From the NCBI RefSeq assembly GCF_000350085.1, contig NZ_CAUM01000097.1:29811-93810 (forward strand): DNA of 64,000 nucleotides, in the 5' to 3' direction. Within the stretch, counting starts at the first letter, position 1, and each line of letters begins with the position of its first letter. The notes beneath the pieces are model-generated. The model ran no database searches, was not told the DNA's origin, and saw only the letters and a program-made list of their open reading frames with translations. Origin of the DNA: Mesorhizobium metallidurans STM 2683 (GTDB taxonomy: Bacteria > Pseudomonadota > Alphaproteobacteria > Rhizobiales > Rhizobiaceae). This document shows positions 1 through 10,294 of this stretch, in pieces. The position numbers were made by a program, and so were the translations under genes.

Positions 1-1703
1 TCGGCATGGCGACCTCGATCCCGCCGCACAATGCGGCCGAACTTTGCGATGCGGCCTTGCATCTGATCGAGCATCCGGATGCGCCGGTGACGAAGCTGAT
101 GGATTTCGTGCAAGGTCCGGACTTCCCGACCGGCGGCATCATCGTCGACAGCCGCGCCTCGATCCTCGAAGCCTACGAAACCGGTCGCGGCGGCTTTCGC
201 GTCAGGGCCAAATGGGGCCAGGAAGACCAGGGCAGGGGCACCTGGAGCATCGTTGTCACCGAAATCCCCTATGGCGTCCAGAAGGCCCGGCTGATCGAAA
301 AGATCGCCGAGCTTTTGATGGCGCGCAAATTGCCGCTCTTGGAAGACATCCGCGACGAAAGCGCCGAAGACATCCGCGTCGTGCTGGTGCCGAAGAGCCG
401 TTCGGTCGATCCCGGCATCCTGATGGAATCGCTGTTCAAGCTGACCGAACTCGAAAGCCGCTTCCCGCTCAACATGAACGTGCTGTCGCGCGGCAGGGTG
501 CCGAACGTGCTCTCGCTGAAGGGCGTGCTCAAGGAATGGCTGGAGCACCGCCGCGACGTGCTGATCCGCCGCTCGAAGCATCGCCTCGGCGAGATCGAGA
601 GGCGGCTGGAGATCCTCGCCGGCTATCTGATCGCCTATCTGAACATCGACGAGGTGATCAGGATCATCCGCGAGGAGGACGAGCCCAAGCAAGTGATGAT
701 GGCGCGCTGGTCGCTGACCGACGACCAGGCCGAAGCCATCCTCAACATGCGGCTGCGCGCCTTGCGCAAGCTGGAAGAAATCGAGATCCGCAAGGAATTC
801 GACGGGCTGACGACCGAGAAGAAGCAGATCGAGGCGCTGCTTGCGTCGGACGCTAAGCAGTGGGCGACGATCAAATGGGAAGTCACCAGCATCCGCGACA
901 AGTTCGGACCGGAGACCGAACTCGGCAAGCGCCGGACCCAGTTCGCCGATGCGCCCGAACATGACCTGACCGACATTGCGCATGCCATGATCGAGCGCGA
1001 GCCGGTCACCGTGGTCGTCTCGGAAAAGGGCTGGCTGCGGGCGATGAAGGGTCATCTGACCGACCATTCGACGTTGACCTTCAAGGAGGGCGATAGTCTC
1101 AAGCTCGCCTTCCACGCCCAGACCACCGACAAGGTGCTGGTCTTCACCACCGGCGGCAAGTTCTACACGATCGGCGCCGACCGGCTGCCGGGCGGCCGCG
1201 GCCACGGCGAGCCGATCCGCATCATCGTCGACATGGACAATGACCAGGACATCGTCACCGCCTTCGTCCATGATCCCAAGCGCAAGCTGCTCTTGGTGTC
1301 ATACGATGCCAACGGCTTTGTCGTGCCGGAGGAGGAGGTCGTGGCCAACACCCGCAAGGGCAAGCAGGTGATGAACGTCAAGGCGCCCGACGAGGCCAAG
1401 CGCTGCGTGACGGTCGCCGGCGATCATCTCGCCATCGTCGGCGAGAACCGCAAGATGCTGGTGTTTCGGCTTGCCGAGATCCCGGAGATGGGACGCGGCA
1501 AGGGCGTCCGCCTGCAGAAATACAAGGATGGCGGCGTTCTCGACCTCAAGACTTTCACGCTCGAAAGCGGCCTCTCATGGCAGGATTCGGCCGACCGCAC
1601 CTTCACCAAGTCGCGTGAGGAATTGGCGGAATGGATCGGCGCCCGTGCGTCCGCCGGACGCATGGTGCCGAAGGGTTTTCCAAGGACGGGTAAGTTCGGG
1701 TAG
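1..1703 (+). CDS. parC: DNA topoisomerase IV subunit A, 5'-truncated by the window edge
   Basis: Breakage-reunion subunit of topoisomerase IV, which decatenates daughter chromosomes together with ParE. The frame is open from the first bases, so the true start lies outside the window. About the first quarter of a typical ~750-residue ParC is missing, including the catalytic tyrosine region. The visible part holds the tower and coiled-coil segment ([18 protein letters not shown] around visible residue 178) and then the C-terminal beta-pinwheel repeats. No GyrA box of the QRRGGKG type is seen, which favours ParC over GyrA. It ends with TAG and is followed by the unrelated PerM-type transporter gene on the same strand. 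Confidence 0.93.
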   Translation, partial: GMATSIPPHNAAELCDAALHLIEHPDAPVTKLMDFVQGPDFPTGGIIVDSRASILEAYETGRGGFRVRAKWGQEDQGRGTWSIVVTEIPYGVQKARLIEKIAELLMARKLPLLEDIRDESAEDIRVVLVPKSRSVDPGILMESLFKLTELESRFPLNMNVLSRGRVPNVLSLKGVLKEWLEHRRDVLIRRSKHRLGEIERRLEILAGYLIAYLNIDEVIRIIREEDEPKQVMMARWSLTDDQAEAILNMRLRALRKLEEIEIRKEFDGLTTEKKQIEALLASDAKQWATIKWEVTSIRDKFGPETELGKRRTQFADAPEHDLTDIAHAMIEREPVTVVVSEKGWLRAMKGHLTDHSTLTFKEGDSLKLAFHAQTTDKVLVFTTGGKFYTIGADRLPGGRGHGEPIRIIVDMDNDQDIVTAFVHDPKRKLLLVSYDANGFVVPEEEVVANTRKGKQVMNVKAPDEAKRCVTVAGDHLAIVGENRKMLVFRLAEIPEMGRGKGVRLQKYKDGGVLDLKTFTLESGLSWQDSADRTFTKSREELAEWIGARASAGRMVPKGFPRTGKFG

Positions 1704-1832
1704 TCTCTGGACGACAGCATTCCTTCGCACCCCCTCTGTCCTGCCTACCTTTCCCTTCCCAAGCGCCTCCGTTCAAACATTTGGAATGTCGTCACGATTG
1801 CTGCACTATAATCATCCATAAGCGATGCGGCG

Positions 1833-3083
1833 ATGCAGGCTGCATCGCCGTGGTCGGGGAGAGTCGGGCATTTGAAGGAAGCAAAAATCCAGAAATCGGA
1901 ACGCCAGCAGCGCCTGTTCGGTCTGTCGACGCCGCTCAGGGCGGCCGTCATCCCACCGCTGTCGGCCGCGCGCTGGCTGCTGGTGCTGATCGTCGCCGCC
2001 GGCGTCTATTTCTTCCATGGCTTCCTGGTCCCGGTGCTGGCCGCTCTCGTCATCGCCTTTGCCAGCTGGCCGCTCTATCGGCGGCTGCTTGCTGGTGTCG
2101 GCGGCAACCGCACGATCGCCGCGACATTGGCGATCCTGTTCATCCTGGCCTTCCTGGTGGTGCCGATCGCGCTCGCCGGCGCCTACGCCACCAACGAAGT
2201 CCGCGACTGGGTCGGCTGGGCGATCGAGACCAACCGCGAAGGCGCGGTGACGCCGCACTGGATCGCCACGCTGCCTGTGGTGGGCGACTGGCTGAACGAG
2301 CAGTGGACGCGCAATCTCGGCCATCCTGGCGGCATCGGCGAACTGATCCAGCTGATCAGCGGCGCCAACATCGGCAGCATCTATCGCGGCGTGCTGGCTG
2401 CCGGCGGCAGTGTCTTCGGGCTTCTGCTGGCCTTGCTGTTCATGCTGATCGCGCTGTTCTTCGCCTATCGCGACGGCGAGCATTTCGCCGGGCAGGTCGA
2501 CCGTCTCGGCGAACGCATCCTGCCGGCCAGGTGGGAGCGGATCTCGCGCGTGGTGCCGGCGACCATCTCCTCGACAGTGACAGGCATGACCGTGATCGCC
2601 ATCGGCGAGGGGCTGGTGCTGGGCGTCGCCTACTGGCTGGCCGGCGTGCCGTCGCCGGTGACGCTCGGCGCACTGACCGGCATCATGGCGCTGATCCCCG
2701 GCGGCGCCCCGCTGTCGTTTACGCTTGTCTCGATCTATCTCGCCGCCAGCGGCTCGCTGATGGCGGGGCTGGCGCTATTCATCTGGGGCTCGGTGGAACT
2801 CTTCATCGTCGACAAGACATTGCGCCCGAAACTGGTCGGCGGCCCAATAAAGCTGCCGTTCCTGCCGACCTTTTTCGGCCTGATCGGCGGCGTCAAGACC
2901 ATGGGCTTTCTCGGCCTGTTCATCGGCCCGGTGCTGATGGCGCTGCTGGTCGCGATCTGGCGCGAATGGCTGCGCGAGGTGGAACTGGCCGACGAGTCCG
3001 CCTCGGAAGCGCCCGCTGGACCGGAGGGCGCCCCGCCGCAGATAGAGATCGTCGCCGACGCGAAAAAGATTCAGGCCGGGTGA
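1833..3083 (+). CDS. AI-2E family (PerM/YdiK-type) transporter
   Basis: Integral membrane protein of the AI-2E/PerM family. Members are proposed exporters or Na+/H+-linked carriers, and the substrate here cannot be read from sequence. About eight hydrophobic segments are visible. The first two lie near residues 45-85. The conserved C-terminal block includes GIMALIPGGAPLSFTLVSIY and the glycine-rich FFGLIGGVKTMGFLGLFIGP stretch. An in-frame TTG at 1872 sits behind a GGGGAG-type ribosome site and may be the real start, which would remove 13 residues. The 3' end overlaps the convergent DMT transporter by 13 bp. Confidence 0.85.
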   Translation: MQAASPWSGRVGHLKEAKIQKSERQQRLFGLSTPLRAAVIPPLSAARWLLVLIVAAGVYFFHGFLVPVLAALVIAFASWPLYRRLLAGVGGNRTIAATLAILFILAFLVVPIALAGAYATNEVRDWVGWAIETNREGAVTPHWIATLPVVGDWLNEQWTRNLGHPGGIGELIQLISGANIGSIYRGVLAAGGSVFGLLLALLFMLIALFFAYRDGEHFAGQVDRLGERILPARWERISRVVPATISSTVTGMTVIAIGEGLVLGVAYWLAGVPSPVTLGALTGIMALIPGGAPLSFTLVSIYLAASGSLMAGLALFIWGSVELFIVDKTLRPKLVGGPIKLPFLPTFFGLIGGVKTMGFLGLFIGPVLMALLVAIWREWLREVELADESASEAPAGPEGAPPQIEIVADAKKIQAG

Positions 3084-3970
3084 GAGACGGCAAGCGTGGC
3101 GCGGCGCTTGCGGCCCTCGTACAATTGCCACGCCGAATGCGCAACCAGCGCGACGATGATGACCGCGCCGCCGATGAGACTGTCGCGCGACGGTGTTTCG
3201 GCAAAGACCATCCACACCCAGACCGGTGCCAGAACGGTTTCGAGCAGGTAGAACATCGCCACTTCCGGTCCGGAAATGTATTTCGGGCCATTGGCGAGGC
3301 AGAAGAACGAGATCGGCATGATGACGGCGCCGTTGAAGATGATCCACCATGGCGCGCTCACCTGGATGCCGCCTTCACCCGAAACCATGAACACCGCGAC
3401 TGCGAGGGGCAGAACGACGCTGATCAGCGAGGTGAAACCCATATCCTTGCCGCTGGCGCGCGAGATGGTGATGGCCAGTGCTATCAGGAAGGCCGAGCAC
3501 AGCGCCATGAAATCGCCGAACAGGTGCCCGGTCCCGATCGAGCCGCCGACGATGATCAGCACGCCGAGGATCATGACCAGCATCGTCAGCACCGTGGCCA
3601 GGTGCGGCCGTTCCTTCAGGAACAACCACGACAGCAGCCCCGTGAACACGGTGCTGAAAGCCAGGATGAAGACCAGATTGGCGGTCGAGGTGTGATAGAC
3701 GGCGGTGACGAAGGTCAGCGAGGTCAGCCCGTAGCATATGGCCACCGCAAGCCCCGACCAGCCAGGGATGAGTTGCGGCGCATTCCTGCTCAGCGAGCGC
3801 CAGATGGCCCAGATGACCAGCGTCGCGAAAAAGGTGGAGCCAGTGCGCAGCAGCAGGATCGTCCAGGCGCCGCCATCCGCGAGCCGGATCAGCGGAATAT
3901 CGGCGGTCAGCGCCAGTCCGCCAATGGCGGTGATAAGAAGGCCCTTCTGGTGGTCGATGTGAGATGACAT
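3071..3970 (-). CDS. DMT family transporter (EamA domains)
   Basis: Drug/metabolite-transporter superfamily permease of 299 residues with the expected ten hydrophobic helices arranged as two EamA repeats. The second repeat begins after the charged SGKDMGFTSL loop. Families of this kind export amino acids, nucleosides or small metabolites, and no substrate can be assigned. The short basic C-terminus (YEGRKRRATLAV) fits the positive-inside rule. It overlaps the convergent upstream neighbour's stop and is separated by about 125 bp from bpt, which is transcribed in the same direction. Confidence 0.85.
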   Translation of the reverse strand: MSSHIDHQKGLLITAIGGLALTADIPLIRLADGGAWTILLLRTGSTFFATLVIWAIWRSLSRNAPQLIPGWSGLAVAICYGLTSLTFVTAVYHTSTANLVFILAFSTVFTGLLSWLFLKERPHLATVLTMLVMILGVLIIVGGSIGTGHLFGDFMALCSAFLIALAITISRASGKDMGFTSLISVVLPLAVAVFMVSGEGGIQVSAPWWIIFNGAVIMPISFFCLANGPKYISGPEVAMFYLLETVLAPVWVWMVFAETPSRDSLIGGAVIIVALVAHSAWQLYEGRKRRATLAVSHPA

Positions 3971-4096
3971 GGCGGTCTCGCAATGTATGGGAAGGCAGGC
4001 CGCAAGATCGACCCGGCGCCTGTCTCCCAGCCACGCGGCTGCAAGACCAGCATCCTCCTCCTGAAACAGTTTAGGGATGAAAGGCGGAAGAAAAGG

Positions 4097-4861
4097 TCAG
4101 CGCGAAACCGCTTCGTGGTCGTAGCGTTCCCAGCCCTTCGGACCGAGATGCTCCTGCGGCATAAAGCGCATCTTATAATTCATCTTGCGCGAGCCGTTGA
4201 CCCAGTAGCCGAGATAGACATGGGGCAGGCCCATCGCCCTGGCGCGCGCGATGTGGTCGAGGATCATGAAGGTGCCGAGCGAGCGATCCTCCAAGTCCGG
4301 GTTGAAGTAGGAATAGACCATCGACAGGCCGTCGGCCATCTTGTCGGTGAGCGCCACCGCGATCAGCTCGCCCTGGCCCTTGCCGGTGATGAAAGTGTCG
4401 GGACCGCGGCGCCGGTACTCGATGACCTTGGTGTCGACATGGGTGTCCTCGACCATCATGGCATAGTCGAGCACTGTCATGTCAGACATGCCGCCGCGGC
4501 GGTGACGGGCGTCGAGATAACTGCGGAACAACGAATATTGCTCGGTGGACGGCTGGGCGTCGTGCATGGCGCCGACAAGGTCTGAATTGTGCTGGATCAC
4601 CCGCTTCATGTTACGGCTGGCGGTGAATTCCTGGGCCAGGATGCGTACCGAAACGCAGGCGCGGCAGGTCTCGCAGGCCGGCCTGTAGGCGATATTCTGC
4701 GAACGCCGGAAGCCGCCTTGCGTCAACAGGTCGTTCATCTCCGGCGCCTTGTCGCCGACCAGATGCGTGAACACCTTGCGCTCGAACTGGCCCTCGAGAT
4801 AAGGGCACGGCGACGGCGCGGTCAGGAAGAACTGCGGCGACTGGGTAGGGTGCTGCGTCAT
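4097..4861 (-). CDS. bpt: aspartate/glutamate leucyltransferase (arginyltransferase family)
   Basis: N-end-rule transferase. In bacteria it adds leucine from Leu-tRNA to proteins with N-terminal Asp or Glu, marking them for ClpS/ClpAP. The ATE N-terminal domain carries the cysteine cluster [16 protein letters not shown] near residues 58-73. The C-terminal domain has the family signatures [20 protein letters not shown] and [18 protein letters not shown]. The length of 254 aa is normal for bacterial Bpt. Alphaproteobacterial members are usually annotated bpt. It lies 140 bp from the RDD gene on the same strand and could be cotranscribed with it. Confidence 0.93.
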   Translation of the reverse strand: MTQHPTQSPQFFLTAPSPCPYLEGQFERKVFTHLVGDKAPEMNDLLTQGGFRRSQNIAYRPACETCRACVSVRILAQEFTASRNMKRVIQHNSDLVGAMHDAQPSTEQYSLFRSYLDARHRRGGMSDMTVLDYAMMVEDTHVDTKVIEYRRRGPDTFITGKGQGELIAVALTDKMADGLSMVYSYFNPDLEDRSLGTFMILDHIARARAMGLPHVYLGYWVNGSRKMNYKMRFMPQEHLGPKGWERYDHEAVSR

Positions 4862-5000
4862 CGATCCTTGGAGACACTCCTGCGAATCGCTCTACCTTTG
4901 GCGCGGACGGCGAAAAATTCAACAGGATTGTGCAGGCGTGGTTGACCGGACGCCTTCACATTTGCGGATAAGGTGCTGCATTGACTCCTCGAAAGCGGTT

Positions 5001-5471
5001 TCAACGGCCGCTGCGGCTGACCACCGTGCCGAGCAGCAGGTCGTGCAGCGTGCGCTTGCGGTCGGAAAACAGCGTCACCAGGAGGATCAGCGGCGTCAGG
5101 ATGACGTTGCCGGCCCAGAACAGCACCGAATGGACGACAGCCGTCAGCCCGTCGATGCGGGTGCCGTCGAGGCGGTCGAGCCTGATGCCCATCATCTTCA
5201 TGCCCGTGGTGGCCTGGTCGGCGCCGCCCAGCGTGTTCCAGATATAGAGGACGGCGACGACCGGCACGAGGACGGAAAACAGCATCCAGCCGAGGCCGAG
5301 CGTCAGCAGGCCGAGCAAGAACACCAGGATCGCGAAAGGGATGGTGAGCAGCGCGACGATGCAATAATCAAGAATGAAGGCAAGGATGCGCCGCGTGCGC
5401 ACGCCCTCATAGGCCCTGACATCGTCGAGCCTGGTGGTGATGATTTCGCCGTCAATTACGCGCGCGTTCAT
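5001..5471 (-). CDS. RDD family membrane protein
   Basis: Small integral membrane protein of 156 residues with an RDD domain. The R-x-x-A-F-x-x-D type signature is seen as TRRILAFILDYCIVAL near residues 26-41. It has two long N-terminal helices, a conserved TTGMKMMGIRLDRLDG segment, and a hydrophobic C-terminal pair ending in DRKRTLHDLLLGTVVV-like sequence. RDD proteins have no single established function; some are linked to ion or Na+/H+ homeostasis. It is followed downstream by bpt. Confidence 0.85.
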   Translation of the reverse strand: MNARVIDGEIITTRLDDVRAYEGVRTRRILAFILDYCIVALLTIPFAILVFLLGLLTLGLGWMLFSVLVPVVAVLYIWNTLGGADQATTGMKMMGIRLDRLDGTRIDGLTAVVHSVLFWAGNVILTPLILLVTLFSDRKRTLHDLLLGTVVSRSGR

Positions 5472-5669
5472 GTCATGTCCTCGTAACAGGCGCCACGCTA
5501 GGGTGCGCGGCCGCCGTCGTCTGAAATGGTGAAGTTCGCAGGCGGAATCAAGATCGAGCCCTCACCGGCAAAGATCGACAATATGACGCCCGGTCCGAAC
5601 CGGTTGAATTTGCGGGGCGGATGGCGTTAGCTTGCTGCGGCGCAACAAGACGCCGGGGACAGGGGCAAT

Positions 5670-7058
5670 ATGGACTACGACATGCTGGTCATCGGCAGCG
5701 GCCCTTCCGGGCGCCGCGCCGCGGTGCAATCGGCCAAACTTGGCAAATCGGTGCTGGTGGTCGACAGGGGCCGGCGCCTCGGCGGTGTTTCCGTGCACAC
5801 CGGCACCATCCCCTCGAAGACATTGCGCGAGACGGTGCTCAACCTCTCCGGCTGGCGCGAGCGCGGTTTCTACGGTCGCGGCTACCGGGTCAAGCAGGAC
5901 ATTTCCATCGGCGACCTGGTCGAGCGCCTGCACAAGACGCTTGACCACGAGGTCGAGGTGCTGCAGCACCAGTTCATGCGCAACGCGGTCAAAAGTGTGC
6001 GCGCCACGGCGAAGTTCCTCGGCCCCAACAAGCTCAGCCTGACGACCGACAATGGCGACTATAGCGAAGTCGGTTTCGCCAATGCGCTGATCGCCGTTGG
6101 CACCAGGCCGCACCGGCCGCGCGACGTGCCCTTCGACAAGATCCGCGTCTTCGACAGCGACGAGATGCTGGAACTCGACCATCTTCCGCGCACGCTGACG
6201 GTGATCGGTGCCGGCGTTATCGGTGTCGAATATGCGACCATCTTTTCGGCCCTCGACGTGCCGGTGACGCTTGTCGAGCCGCGCAACACCATCCTCGATT
6301 TCGTTGACCGTGAGATCGTCGACGATTTCATCCACCAGATGCGCGACCGCGGCATGACGATCCGGCTGGGCAGCACGGTCAAGGAAATTGCCTCCAAACC
6401 CGACTATGCGGAGGTCACGCTTGCCGACGGCCGCACCATCCGCTCCGAGATCGTGCTTTATGCCGCCGGCCGCAGCGGCAATCTTGGCACCCTCGGCCTC
6501 GACGTGGTCGGCATCGAGGCCGATTCCCGGGGCCGCATCAAGGTCGATCCACAGACCTTCCAGACCAGCGCCCCCAACATCTACGCCACCGGCGACGTCA
6601 TCGGTTTCCCCAGTCTTGCCTCGACCTCGATGGAGCAGGGCAGGGTGGCCGCCTGCCACGCCTTCGGCGTAACCTTGCCGCCGCCGCCGGAAACCTTTCC
6701 CTACGGCATCTACGCCGTGCCGGAAATCTCGACGGTCGGCCAGTCGGAAGAGCAGGTGCGTGAGAGCGGCGCGGCCTACGAGGTCGGCGTGGCACGTTTC
6801 CGCGAGACCTCGCGTGGCCACATCATGGGCGTCAACACCGGTTTCCTGAAACTTCTATTCTCGGTCGAGACGCGCCGCCTGCTCGGCGCGCATATCGTCG
6901 GTGAGGGCGCCACAGAACTCATCCATATCGGCCAGGCGGTGATCAATCTCGGCGGCACGGTCGATTTCTTCGTCAACAACACCTTCAACTATCCGACGCT
7001 GGCCGAGGCCTACAAGATCGCGGGCCTGGACGCCTGGAACAGGATGGGGCGGGGCTAG
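5670..7058 (+). CDS. sthA: Si-specific (soluble) NAD(P)+ transhydrogenase
   Basis: FAD-dependent cytosolic transhydrogenase that transfers hydride between NADPH and NAD+. The 462 residues follow the pyridine nucleotide-disulfide oxidoreductase fold: an FAD dinucleotide site GSGPSGRRAA near residues 8-17, an NAD(P) Rossmann site VIGAGVIGVEYATIF near residue 180, and a C-terminal dimerisation domain. The position of the redox CxxxxC pair of lipoamide dehydrogenases reads GGVSVHTGTIPSK. Loss of those cysteines is the hallmark separating SthA from dihydrolipoamide dehydrogenase. It stands alone, facing the convergent hydrolase gene 13 bp downstream. Confidence 0.92.
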   Translation: MDYDMLVIGSGPSGRRAAVQSAKLGKSVLVVDRGRRLGGVSVHTGTIPSKTLRETVLNLSGWRERGFYGRGYRVKQDISIGDLVERLHKTLDHEVEVLQHQFMRNAVKSVRATAKFLGPNKLSLTTDNGDYSEVGFANALIAVGTRPHRPRDVPFDKIRVFDSDEMLELDHLPRTLTVIGAGVIGVEYATIFSALDVPVTLVEPRNTILDFVDREIVDDFIHQMRDRGMTIRLGSTVKEIASKPDYAEVTLADGRTIRSEIVLYAAGRSGNLGTLGLDVVGIEADSRGRIKVDPQTFQTSAPNIYATGDVIGFPSLASTSMEQGRVAACHAFGVTLPPPPETFPYGIYAVPEISTVGQSEEQVRESGAAYEVGVARFRETSRGHIMGVNTGFLKLLFSVETRRLLGAHIVGEGATELIHIGQAVINLGGTVDFFVNNTFNYPTLAEAYKIAGLDAWNRMGRG

Positions 7059-7071
7059 GACGACAGGCCCA

Positions 7072-7743
7072 TCAATCCGCCTGTGCGACGATTGCCGCCT
7101 GGTCCGCCCGCCATTGCCTGACGATCGCCGCGTCGCGGTCGCCGAATTCATGGCCCGAGGGGACAATCCGCGCGTCGACCTCTGCGCCATGCTGGCTGAA
7201 CAGACTGACCAGCGCCGGCGCAAAGGGCGCGTAGGTCAGGTCGGCGGCGCCGGCGATGATCAGCACGCGCGCTCTGGAAAGGTCCGCAGGCGGCAAATCG
7301 TCGAGCACCGGCATCGGGCGCAGCAATGCTGCCCGTTCGATGAGATGCGGATGCATGAGCATCACGCTCGAAACCAGATTGGCGCCGTTCGAATAGCCGA
7401 GAAATGTCGTTCTGGAAAAATCGAGGCCATGGCGCTTCGCCGCCTCGGTGATGAAGTCCGCGAACGCGTCCGCCTCGCTACGGATGCTGTTTTGTTCGAA
7501 GCGCGTCGGCGTGATCCGTGTGAACCACCGATAACCGTCCTCCTGGGCGATGCGGCCACGGACCGCCACCAGCACGGCGCGCGGTGCGATCTGTCGCCCC
7601 AGCGCCACCAGCGCCGTCTCGTCGACACCTGACCCATGCAGCAGGAAAAAGCATTCGCCGCCCGGCTTTGCCGGCTTGTAGAGGCGATACGAAAACGCCA
7701 GGTCGCGCCGCAAAAAGCCGTCTTCCGGTGGTTTTTCCGCCAT
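7072..7743 (-). CDS. alpha/beta hydrolase (carboxylesterase/phospholipase-like)
   Basis: Serine hydrolase of 223 residues. The nucleophile elbow is GYSNGA within FLGYSNGANLVSSVML, and the likely catalytic Asp and His lie in the C-terminal ADLTYAPF and PSGHEFG segments. The oxyanion-hole strand is FFLLHGSGVDE near the N-terminus. The arrangement matches predicted esterases and dienelactone-hydrolase-like enzymes; the substrate is unknown. I chose ATG at 7743 because it has an AAGGA site just upstream. An upstream extension to 7845 is open but lacks a ribosome site and reads as non-coding. Confidence 0.82.
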   Translation of the reverse strand: MAEKPPEDGFLRRDLAFSYRLYKPAKPGGECFFLLHGSGVDETALVALGRQIAPRAVLVAVRGRIAQEDGYRWFTRITPTRFEQNSIRSEADAFADFITEAAKRHGLDFSRTTFLGYSNGANLVSSVMLMHPHLIERAALLRPMPVLDDLPPADLSRARVLIIAGAADLTYAPFAPALVSLFSQHGAEVDARIVPSGHEFGDRDAAIVRQWRADQAAIVAQAD

Positions 7744-7944
7744 GGTTGCATCCTTTTGATTTCGTAATGGTTTTGTTCGTTTGCCGGCTTCAAAACGGAA
7801 TATTTTCAGGCTCCTACAAAGTTGATTGAACCGGGCGCATTTCAATCCGTTTTTCGCTGGTATTTATCCCTCGGGAGGAGTCGACGCGGTGCCCGGGATG
7901 GCTGCACTGCCGGCATGAACAAACAGCTTTGAGGCCTTTTATCG

Positions 7945-9144
7945 ATGACCATGCCAGTTTCGCCCGATCGCGGCACCCGTGTTGCAGAGCGTGATACGCG
8001 CATAGATGTGTTCCGGGCGCTCGCCCTCCTGACCATCTATGTCAACCATGTGCCCGGCACCGCTTACGAGTACCTGACCTACAAGAATTTCGGGTTTTCG
8101 GATGCCGCGGAGGCCTTCGTGCTGATCTCCGGCATGTCGGTCGCTCTCGCCTATGGCACAAAATTCCAGCCCGGCAGCCGGCTGCTTGCGACGCTTAAAA
8201 TCTGGCGCCGCGCAGGCGTGCTCTATGTTGCCCACATCGTCACGACGGTGGTGGTGATGGCCATCTTCTGCGCGGCGGCGGTGTTGGCGAAGCGGCCGGA
8301 CATTCTGGCGATGATCAACATCGAGCCGCTCATGAGGAAGACGCCGGAAGTGCTGGTTGGCATCGTCACGCTCGGCCATCAGCTCGGCTACAACAACATT
8401 CTGCCGGTATATGCCGTGCTGCTTTTGATGACGCCGGTCTTCCTGCTGTTCATCAGTAGCAGGCCCTTGGCGACGCTCGCCGTATCCGGAACTCTGTGGC
8501 TGGTTGCCGGAATCTACCAGATTGCTCCGCCGAACTATCCGGAGCCCGGCTTCTGGTTCCTCAATCCGCTGTCATGGCAGTTCCTTTTCAACATCGGCCT
8601 GGCGGCCATGCTGCATGTCAGGCGCGGCGGCACCATTCCGGTCAATCGCTGGCTGGTGGGTGCCGCCGGCGCCTATGTGCTGACGGCACTGGTCTGGGTG
8701 CACACCCCGCTCTGGGGGCAGATAACGTGGTTCAATCTGCCCGTGGTGATCGGCGGCTTCGACAAGACCTTCCTGTCGCTGCCGAGGCTGTTGCACATCC
8801 TGGCCGTGAGCTACCTGGTCGTGGCCATTCCGTCTGTCTCGAACCTGTTCCGTACGAGCCGTGACCACCCGCTCGCCATTTTGGGCAAGCGATCGTTGCC
8901 GGTTTTCATCGCCGGCACGGTGATCGCCATGGCGGCGCAGGTGATGAAGCTGATCAATCCGGGTGGATTTGCCTATGACAGTCTTCTCATCGCCGCCGGC
9001 ATCGCCATGCAGTTCGCGCTCGCCTACTACCTCGAATGGCTGTCGGGCATTGGGTGGAACAGCAAGAGCAAGCCGGTCCGCAGCGAGACACCGCCGGTGC
9101 GTACGTCGTTTGGCGCAGGGTCCATGGTGACAAGCGCCAATTGA
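7945..9144 (+). CDS. OpgC domain-containing membrane protein (acyltransferase 3-like)
   Basis: Multi-pass membrane protein of 399 residues matching the OpgC family, members of which add succinyl groups to periplasmic glucans. Family features visible at the N-terminus are DTRIDVFRALALLTIYVNH, with the conserved R/D-D-x-x-R-x-L pattern, and the following EAFVLISGMSVALAYG. About ten hydrophobic helices follow, with a short hydrophilic tail. In rhizobia cyclic glucan substitution affects osmoadaptation and host interaction; that role is inference here. It stands alone, with the LacI gene convergent 15 bp downstream. Confidence 0.85.
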   Translation: MTMPVSPDRGTRVAERDTRIDVFRALALLTIYVNHVPGTAYEYLTYKNFGFSDAAEAFVLISGMSVALAYGTKFQPGSRLLATLKIWRRAGVLYVAHIVTTVVVMAIFCAAAVLAKRPDILAMINIEPLMRKTPEVLVGIVTLGHQLGYNNILPVYAVLLLMTPVFLLFISSRPLATLAVSGTLWLVAGIYQIAPPNYPEPGFWFLNPLSWQFLFNIGLAAMLHVRRGGTIPVNRWLVGAAGAYVLTALVWVHTPLWGQITWFNLPVVIGGFDKTFLSLPRLLHILAVSYLVVAIPSVSNLFRTSRDHPLAILGKRSLPVFIAGTVIAMAAQVMKLINPGGFAYDSLLIAAGIAMQFALAYYLEWLSGIGWNSKSKPVRSETPPVRTSFGAGSMVTSAN

Positions 9145-9159
9145 TAGATCTGCTAGAAC

Positions 9160-10239
9160 TCAAACCCTCGTCGGCGGCCGGGATGAGGCCCTGACGACAA
9201 GTTCGACATCGAGCGTTTCGCGCCGCACCATGCCGTCGAAATCGAGGATCCGTCGCGCCGCCCTGCGGCCGATCTCGGCGATCGGCTGGGCGACCGTGGT
9301 GAGCGCAGGCTCGCAAAGTGCGCCGTCGGGCACGCCGTCGAAGCCGACGATCGAGACGTCCCGGGGCACGGCGATGCCCCGCGTGGCCAGCCATTCGATC
9401 GCGATCATGGCGATCCTGTCCGACATCGCCAGGATGGCGGTGGGCGGCTCTGCCGAGGCGAAGATTGTTTCGAGGCCAGCCCATGTGCTGGCCTCGTCGT
9501 TTTCGGTCTCGTAGACCGGCACATTGGCGGTGTCGACACCGACGCGCGAAAGCTCCTCGAAATAGCCGGCAAGCCGGTCGCGCGTCCCGGTGTAGAGCGC
9601 CGCCCGGACCTGCTCGGGCGAAACAAGGCCGGTGCGGTCGTCGACGAAGGCGAGTGACAGCACGGCAAAGCGGCGATGCCCAAGCTCGCAGAGATGGCGC
9701 GCCGCCAGGCGGGCACCGGCGACATTGTCGACGCCGATCGCCGAGACCGTGTCGTCCTGCGAGCCGAGTTCGAGCGCGACGAAGGGGAGCTTTCGTTCGC
9801 GCGTCAGCTCGACTAGGCGCGGACCTCCCTCGATGCAGAACAGGATGAAGCCGTCGACCAGGGCACTCTGGATGTTCCAGGCAAGCTTCTCCTGATTGCC
9901 GGCCGAGACAAGCGCGATGCCGGCACCCGTGGCATCGCATGCCTCGGAGATGCCGGACATCATGACGCGGGCAAAGGGATCGTCGAAGAAATAGGAGAGG
10001 GGCTCGGTCGTGGCGACGCCGATCGCGTTGACCTTGCCGGCGCGCAGCAGGCGGCCTTTGGGATCCGGTCCGGCATAGCCCATCGCCTCGGCCGCCGCCT
10101 TGACCCGTTCGCGGACCTCCTCGCGTACGATCTCGGGACGACTGAAGACATTGGAGGCGGTGCCGTGCGAAACGCCGGCGGCTTTGGCGATATCGGCCAG
10201 CCTTACAGGTCTTGTGTTGCCTGCGGTGAATGACGCCAT
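9160..10239 (-). CDS. LacI family transcriptional regulator
   Basis: DNA-binding repressor or activator of 359 residues. The N-terminal helix-turn-helix reads RLADIAKAAGVSHGTASNVF, followed by the hinge and a periplasmic-binding-protein-like ligand domain (SIVGFDGVPDGALCEPALTT near the C-terminus). I chose ATG at 10239 because a strong GGAGG precedes it; an ATG seven codons earlier has no such site. Three identical 14-bp palindromes at 10273, 10322 and 10553 flank this gene and the divergent small-protein genes. It therefore probably regulates itself and them. The effector is probably a sugar or sugar-like molecule by family; it is not identifiable here. Confidence 0.9.
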   Translation of the reverse strand: MASFTAGNTRPVRLADIAKAAGVSHGTASNVFSRPEIVREEVRERVKAAAEAMGYAGPDPKGRLLRAGKVNAIGVATTEPLSYFFDDPFARVMMSGISEACDATGAGIALVSAGNQEKLAWNIQSALVDGFILFCIEGGPRLVELTRERKLPFVALELGSQDDTVSAIGVDNVAGARLAARHLCELGHRRFAVLSLAFVDDRTGLVSPEQVRAALYTGTRDRLAGYFEELSRVGVDTANVPVYETENDEASTWAGLETIFASAEPPTAILAMSDRIAMIAIEWLATRGIAVPRDVSIVGFDGVPDGALCEPALTTVAQPIAEIGRRAARRILDFDGMVRRETLDVELVVRASSRPPTRV

Positions 10240-10272
10240 TTTCCTGCCTCCGTACTCCATCTAACACTTTTG

Positions 10273-10286
10273 TTGGATCGATTCAA
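10273..10286. promoter_or_regulatory. LacI-type operator, site 1 (lacI-proximal)
   Basis: TTGGATCGATTCAA, a near-perfect palindrome centred on ATCGAT, the CG-centred form typical of LacI-family operators. It lies 34 bp upstream of the LacI start, so it fits autoregulation. It is the exact inverse of site 2, and the same sequence recurs at site 3. Confidence 0.7.
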
Positions 10287-10294
10287 ATGTTTGC

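Noticed and set aside
1781..3967. A 728-codon plus-strand open frame
   Set aside because: It runs out of frame through the PerM transporter and antisense through the DMT gene. The product is Arg/Ala/Gly-rich without any fold, as expected for shadow frames in GC-rich DNA.
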